In this document: in pieces, positions 61,329-64,000 of the stretch
Position numbering within the stretch: position 1 is the stretch's first letter
Layout of the letters: the number at the start of each line of letters is the position of its first letter
Assembly: GCF_900187605.1 (NCBI RefSeq)
Contig: NZ_FYEA01000002.1
Location: 551,904-615,903, forward strand
Length of the DNA stretch: 64,000 bases
Direction: 5' to 3'
Origin: Pseudomonas sp. Irchel 3H7
Lineage (GTDB): Bacteria > Pseudomonadota > Gammaproteobacteria > Pseudomonadales > Pseudomonadaceae
The notes under the pieces: model-generated
Database searches by the model: none
Told to the model about the DNA's origin: nothing
What the model saw: only the letters and a program-made list of their open reading frames with translations
Made by a program: the position numbers and the translations under genes

Positions 61329-61408
61329 TGTAGGAGCTGCCGCAGGCTGCGATCTTTTGATCTTGCTTTTTAACGGTCAACAGATCGCAGCCTGCGGCAG
61401 CTCCTACA
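61329..61408. repeat. Perfect 27-bp inverted repeat after the HPP gene
   Basis: TGTAGGAGCTGCCGCAGGCT, continuing GCGATCT, at 61329-61355 is repeated exactly in inverted form at 61382-61408 around a 26-base spacer. The GCAGGCTGCGATCT core is a palindromic repeat type common in fluorescent pseudomonads and is distinct from the GAGCnnGCTC REPs elsewhere here. It starts six bases after the gene and could also end or protect its transcript. Confidence 0.8.
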
Positions 61409-61524
61409 TGAGCGCGCACATTTTCGACCAAGGTAAAAACGCAAACTCCCCCTGCGAATATCCCGGTTGTACACGGCAAATTTGCACTGTTACGATCCGG
61501 TAACGCTCGCGCGCGAGCTTCTCG

Positions 61525-61541
61525 AATAAAGACAATAAAAG
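61525..61541 (+). promoter_or_regulatory. Putative Hfq/Crc motif before the valine-catabolism genes
   Basis: AATAAAGACAATAAAAG lies directly before GCAGGGAG of the ribosome site. It is made of ARN-type triplets, as Hfq/Crc targets are. Branched-chain amino-acid catabolism is a known Crc-controlled process in Pseudomonas. Confidence 0.5.
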
Positions 61542-61554
61542 CAGGGAGTTACTG

Positions 61555-62661
61555 ATGACAGCTCAGGCTTCATCCCAGCGGACACCGTCCATGGATGCCA
61601 CGCAAAACGAAGTGCTGGCCGACGTTCGCAATCATATCGGTCACCTGACCCTCAATCGCCCCGCCGGCCTCAACGCCATTACCCTCGACATGGTGCGTTT
61701 GCTACAACAGCAGCTCGATGCGTGGGCAACTGACACCAATGTCCACGCCGTTGTCCTGCGCGGTGCCGGTGAAAAAGCCTTCTGCGCCGGTGGCGATATC
61801 CGATCCCTATACGACAGTTTCAAAAGCGGCGACACGCTGCACGAAGATTTCTTCGTCGAGGAATACGCCCTCGACCTGACGATTCATCACTACCGCAAAC
61901 CAGTACTGGCGCTGATGGACGGATTCGTCCTCGGGGGCGGCATGGGCCTGGTGCAAGGCGCCGATCTGCGCGTGGTCACCGAGAAGAGCCGACTGGCGAT
62001 GCCGGAGGTGGCGATCGGTTATTTCCCGGACGTCGGTGGTAGTTATTTCCTGCCGCGCATTCCCGGTGAACTGGGGATTTATCTCGGCGTCAGCGGTGTG
62101 CAGATCCGCGCGGCCGATGCGCTGTATTGCGGCTTGGCCGACTGGTATCTGGACAGCAGCAAACTGGCGCTGCTCGACGAAAAACTCGATCAGATGGAAT
62201 GGCAGGACACGCCGCTCAAAGCACTGCAAAACCTGCTGGCCAAACACGCCGTGCAAACCTTGCCCGATGCGCCACTTGAGGCTTTGCGCCCGGCCATCGA
62301 CCATTTCTTCGCCCTGCCGGACGTACCGAGCATGGTCGAGCAGTTACGCGCGGTGACCGTCGCCGACAGCCACGAATGGGCGACCACCACGGCTGATCTA
62401 CTGGAAACCCGTTCGCCGCTGGCCATGGCCGTGACCCTGGAAATGCTCCGTCGCGGCCGGCACTTGAGCCTGGAACAGTGCTTCGCACTGGAGTTGCATC
62501 TGGATCGCCAGTGGTTCGCCCGCGGCGACCTGATCGAAGGCGTACGCGCCCTGCTGATCGATAAAGACAAGACACCTCGCTGGAACCCGCCGACCCTCGC
62601 TGCGCTGGACGCTGCGCATGTCGCGAGTTTCTTCCACGGTTTTCCTGAGAGCGGGAGCTGA
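61555..62661 (+). CDS. Enoyl-CoA hydratase/isomerase family protein, probable 3-hydroxyisobutyryl-CoA hydrolase
   Basis: A 368-residue crotonase-fold protein, longer than simple enoyl-CoA hydratases (about 260) and of the length of 3-hydroxyisobutyryl-CoA hydrolases. AFCAGGDIRSLYDS supplies the oxyanion hole, FVLGGGMGLVQGADLRV the second, and MPEVAIGYFPDVGGSYFLPR holds the catalytic acid. It would release 3-hydroxyisobutyrate in valine degradation. GGGAG precedes the ATG by eight bases. It is followed after three bases by an acyl-CoA dehydrogenase gene that fits the same pathway. Confidence 0.87.
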   Translation: MTAQASSQRTPSMDATQNEVLADVRNHIGHLTLNRPAGLNAITLDMVRLLQQQLDAWATDTNVHAVVLRGAGEKAFCAGGDIRSLYDSFKSGDTLHEDFFVEEYALDLTIHHYRKPVLALMDGFVLGGGMGLVQGADLRVVTEKSRLAMPEVAIGYFPDVGGSYFLPRIPGELGIYLGVSGVQIRAADALYCGLADWYLDSSKLALLDEKLDQMEWQDTPLKALQNLLAKHAVQTLPDAPLEALRPAIDHFFALPDVPSMVEQLRAVTVADSHEWATTTADLLETRSPLAMAVTLEMLRRGRHLSLEQCFALELHLDRQWFARGDLIEGVRALLIDKDKTPRWNPPTLAALDAAHVASFFHGFPESGS

Positions 62662-62664
62662 GCC

Positions 62665-63816
62665 ATGCACGATCTCGAACTGACTGAAGAACAAGTGATG
62701 ATCCGCGACATGGCCCGGGACTTCGCCCGTGGTGAAATCGCGCCGCACGCGCAGGCCTGGGAAAAGGCTGGCTGGATCGACGATGCGCTCGTTGCGAAGA
62801 TGGGTGAGCTCGGTTTGCTTGGCATGGTGGTGCCTGAAGAATGGGGCGGTACTTACGTCGATTACGTCGCTTATGCATTGGCCGTGGAAGAGATTTCTGC
62901 CGGTGACGGCGCGACCGGCGCCTTCATGAGCATCCACAACTCGGTGGGCTGCGGCCCGGTACTCAATTACGGCAGCGAAGCACAGAAACAGACCTGGCTG
63001 GCGGATCTGGCCAGTGGGCAAACCATCGGCTGCTTCTGCCTGACCGAACCGCAGGCCGGTTCCGAAGCCCACAACCTGCGCACCCGCGCCGAACTGCGTG
63101 ACGGTCAATGGGTGATCAACGGCGCCAAGCAATTTGTCAGCAACGGCAAACGGGCGAAGCTGGCGATCGTCTTTGCCGTGACTGACCCGGATCTGGGCAA
63201 GAAAGGTATTTCGGCGTTTTTGGTACCGACCGATACTGCGGGTTTTATCGTTGATCGCACTGAACACAAGATGGGCATCCGCGCCTCCGACACCTGCGCG
63301 GTGACGCTGAACAACTGCTGCATTCCCGAGGCCAATCTGCTCGGCGAGCGCGGCAAAGGCCTGGCGATTGCCCTGTCCAATCTTGAAGGCGGACGCATCG
63401 GCATCGCCGCGCAGGCTCTGGGTATTGCTCGGGCGGCGTTTGAGGCGGCGTTGGTGTATTCGCGCGATCGCATCCAGTTCGGCAAACCGATCAACGAACA
63501 TCAGAGCATCGCCAACCTGCTGGCCGACATGCACATGCAAATCAACGCGGCGCGCTTGATGATCCTGCATGCGGCGCGGCTGCGCACGGCGGGTAAACCG
63601 TGTTTGTCAGAAGCGTCGCAGGCCAAGCTGTTTGCCTCGGAAATGGCCGAGAAGGTGTGTTCGTCGGCGATTCAGATTCATGGCGGGTATGGGTATCTGG
63701 AGGATTACCCAGTCGAGAAGTACTACCGTGATGCGCGGATTACCCAGATATATGAAGGATCGAGCGAGATTCAGCGGATGGTGATTGCGCGGGAGTTGAA
63801 GAACTATCAGTTGTAA
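62665..63816 (+). CDS. Acyl-CoA dehydrogenase, probable isobutyryl-CoA dehydrogenase
   Basis: A 383-residue FAD-dependent acyl-CoA dehydrogenase. [18 protein letters not shown] and [17 protein letters not shown] are the FAD and substrate-binding signatures. The general base is likely Glu364 in [10 protein letters not shown], and [20 protein letters not shown] lies before it. It would oxidise isobutyryl-CoA to methacrylyl-CoA. In relatives, further valine genes (mmsA, mmsB) often follow, but here an insertion-sequence end begins within about 100 bases of the stop. Confidence 0.88.
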   Translation: MHDLELTEEQVMIRDMARDFARGEIAPHAQAWEKAGWIDDALVAKMGELGLLGMVVPEEWGGTYVDYVAYALAVEEISAGDGATGAFMSIHNSVGCGPVLNYGSEAQKQTWLADLASGQTIGCFCLTEPQAGSEAHNLRTRAELRDGQWVINGAKQFVSNGKRAKLAIVFAVTDPDLGKKGISAFLVPTDTAGFIVDRTEHKMGIRASDTCAVTLNNCCIPEANLLGERGKGLAIALSNLEGGRIGIAAQALGIARAAFEAALVYSRDRIQFGKPINEHQSIANLLADMHMQINAARLMILHAARLRTAGKPCLSEASQAKLFASEMAEKVCSSAIQIHGGYGYLEDYPVEKYYRDARITQIYEGSSEIQRMVIARELKNYQL

Positions 63817-63844
63817 CGGTGTTGGCCCCTTTCCCTCACCCCAG

Positions 63845-63865
63845 CCCTCTCCCAATGGGAGAGGG
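63845..63865. repeat. Short palindrome after the acyl-CoA dehydrogenase gene
   Basis: CCCTCTCCC, AAT, GGGAGAGGG forms a nine-base stem, within the CCCTCACCCCAGCCCTCTCC block that recurs widely between genes in pseudomonads. It lies 28 bases past the stop and may act as a terminator. No T-run follows. Confidence 0.6.
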
Positions 63866-63921
63866 AGCCGACCTGATCTGGTCAAACGATACTGGACACG
63901 GTTATAGGGTTTTACCCTTTT

Positions 63922-64000
63922 TCATGCCGCCAGGGCTTCCATGTCCACCGGAGTTCGGTAGCCATTGTGACTGTGCAGCCTGATTCGATTGTAATAATGG
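63922..64000 (-). mobile_element. IS3-type transposase (OrfB), 3' end cut by the window edge
   Basis: The minus strand reads HYYNRIRLHSHNGYRTPVDM, then EALAA and a stop at 63922-63924. The pattern Tyr-Asn-x-x-Arg-x-His-Ser-x-x-Gly-Tyr-x-x-Pro is the C-terminal signature of IS3-family transposases with the DDE integrase core. The remainder lies outside the window. TGGTCAAACGATACTGGACA at 63879 is a candidate for the terminal inverted repeat, but the other end is not visible. Confidence 0.8.

Overview
The window looks like chromosome of a Pseudomonas of the P. fluorescens group. The evidence is a high-GC coding style, xylAFGH with an AraC-type XylR, arnBCADTEF-ugd in the Pseudomonas order, valine-degradation genes, and REP-type palindromes in several gaps. 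No rRNA, tRNA or CRISPR array was seen. This placement is an inference from gene content and order; no database search was possible.

Layout. 1-5.5 kb: the end of a glycine-betaine-type binding protein, a GlxA-type regulator, then an FAD amine oxidoreductase, a DapA-family lyase and an aldehyde dehydrogenase, apparently a catabolic route for an unidentified amine. 5.7-9.3 kb: a frameshifted small gene, a ZIP metal transporter, a DMT exporter and an Old Yellow Enzyme. 9.4-13.4 kb: a periplasmic molybdenum hydroxylase with a three-haem cytochrome c. 13.7-15.9 kb: an MFS exporter and a LysR regulator. 15.9-22.6 kb: the xylose locus (xylHGFA divergent from xylR). 22.7-26 kb: a scarred region with an ArsO-like monooxygenase, a 20-codon stub of a VIT-family gene and two broken recombinase-type genes.

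26-35.4 kb: a sucrose-type island (porin, ABC importer, GH32 hydrolase, LacI regulator, plus a hydroxypyruvate-isomerase-like gene). A perfect 12-bp palindrome lies in its divergent promoter. 35.4-39.4 kb: a TonB receptor/FecR/FecI surface-signalling set with a likely Fur box. 39.4-44.4 kb: a polyamine locus (AraC regulator, glutamine-synthetase-family ligase, PotF-like binding protein, PuuB-like oxidase). 44.4-47.8 kb: a four-hairpin repeat, pqiB-pqiC without pqiA, and an intact lone tyrosine recombinase. 48.2-58.6 kb: the arn lipid A modification operon with ugd and a second GT39-like enzyme, almost every junction overlapping. 58.6-64 kb: an acetyltransferase, an MFS protein, an HPP-family protein, two valine-catabolism genes, and the 3' end of an IS3-type transposase entering from the right edge.

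Together the window is an accessory catabolic region (amine, xylose, sucrose, polyamine, valine) with envelope-defence genes. Several catabolic genes carry A-rich motifs beside their ribosome binding sites that fit Hfq/Crc carbon catabolite control. The clearest signs of past mobility are at 23.8-26 kb and at the right edge.
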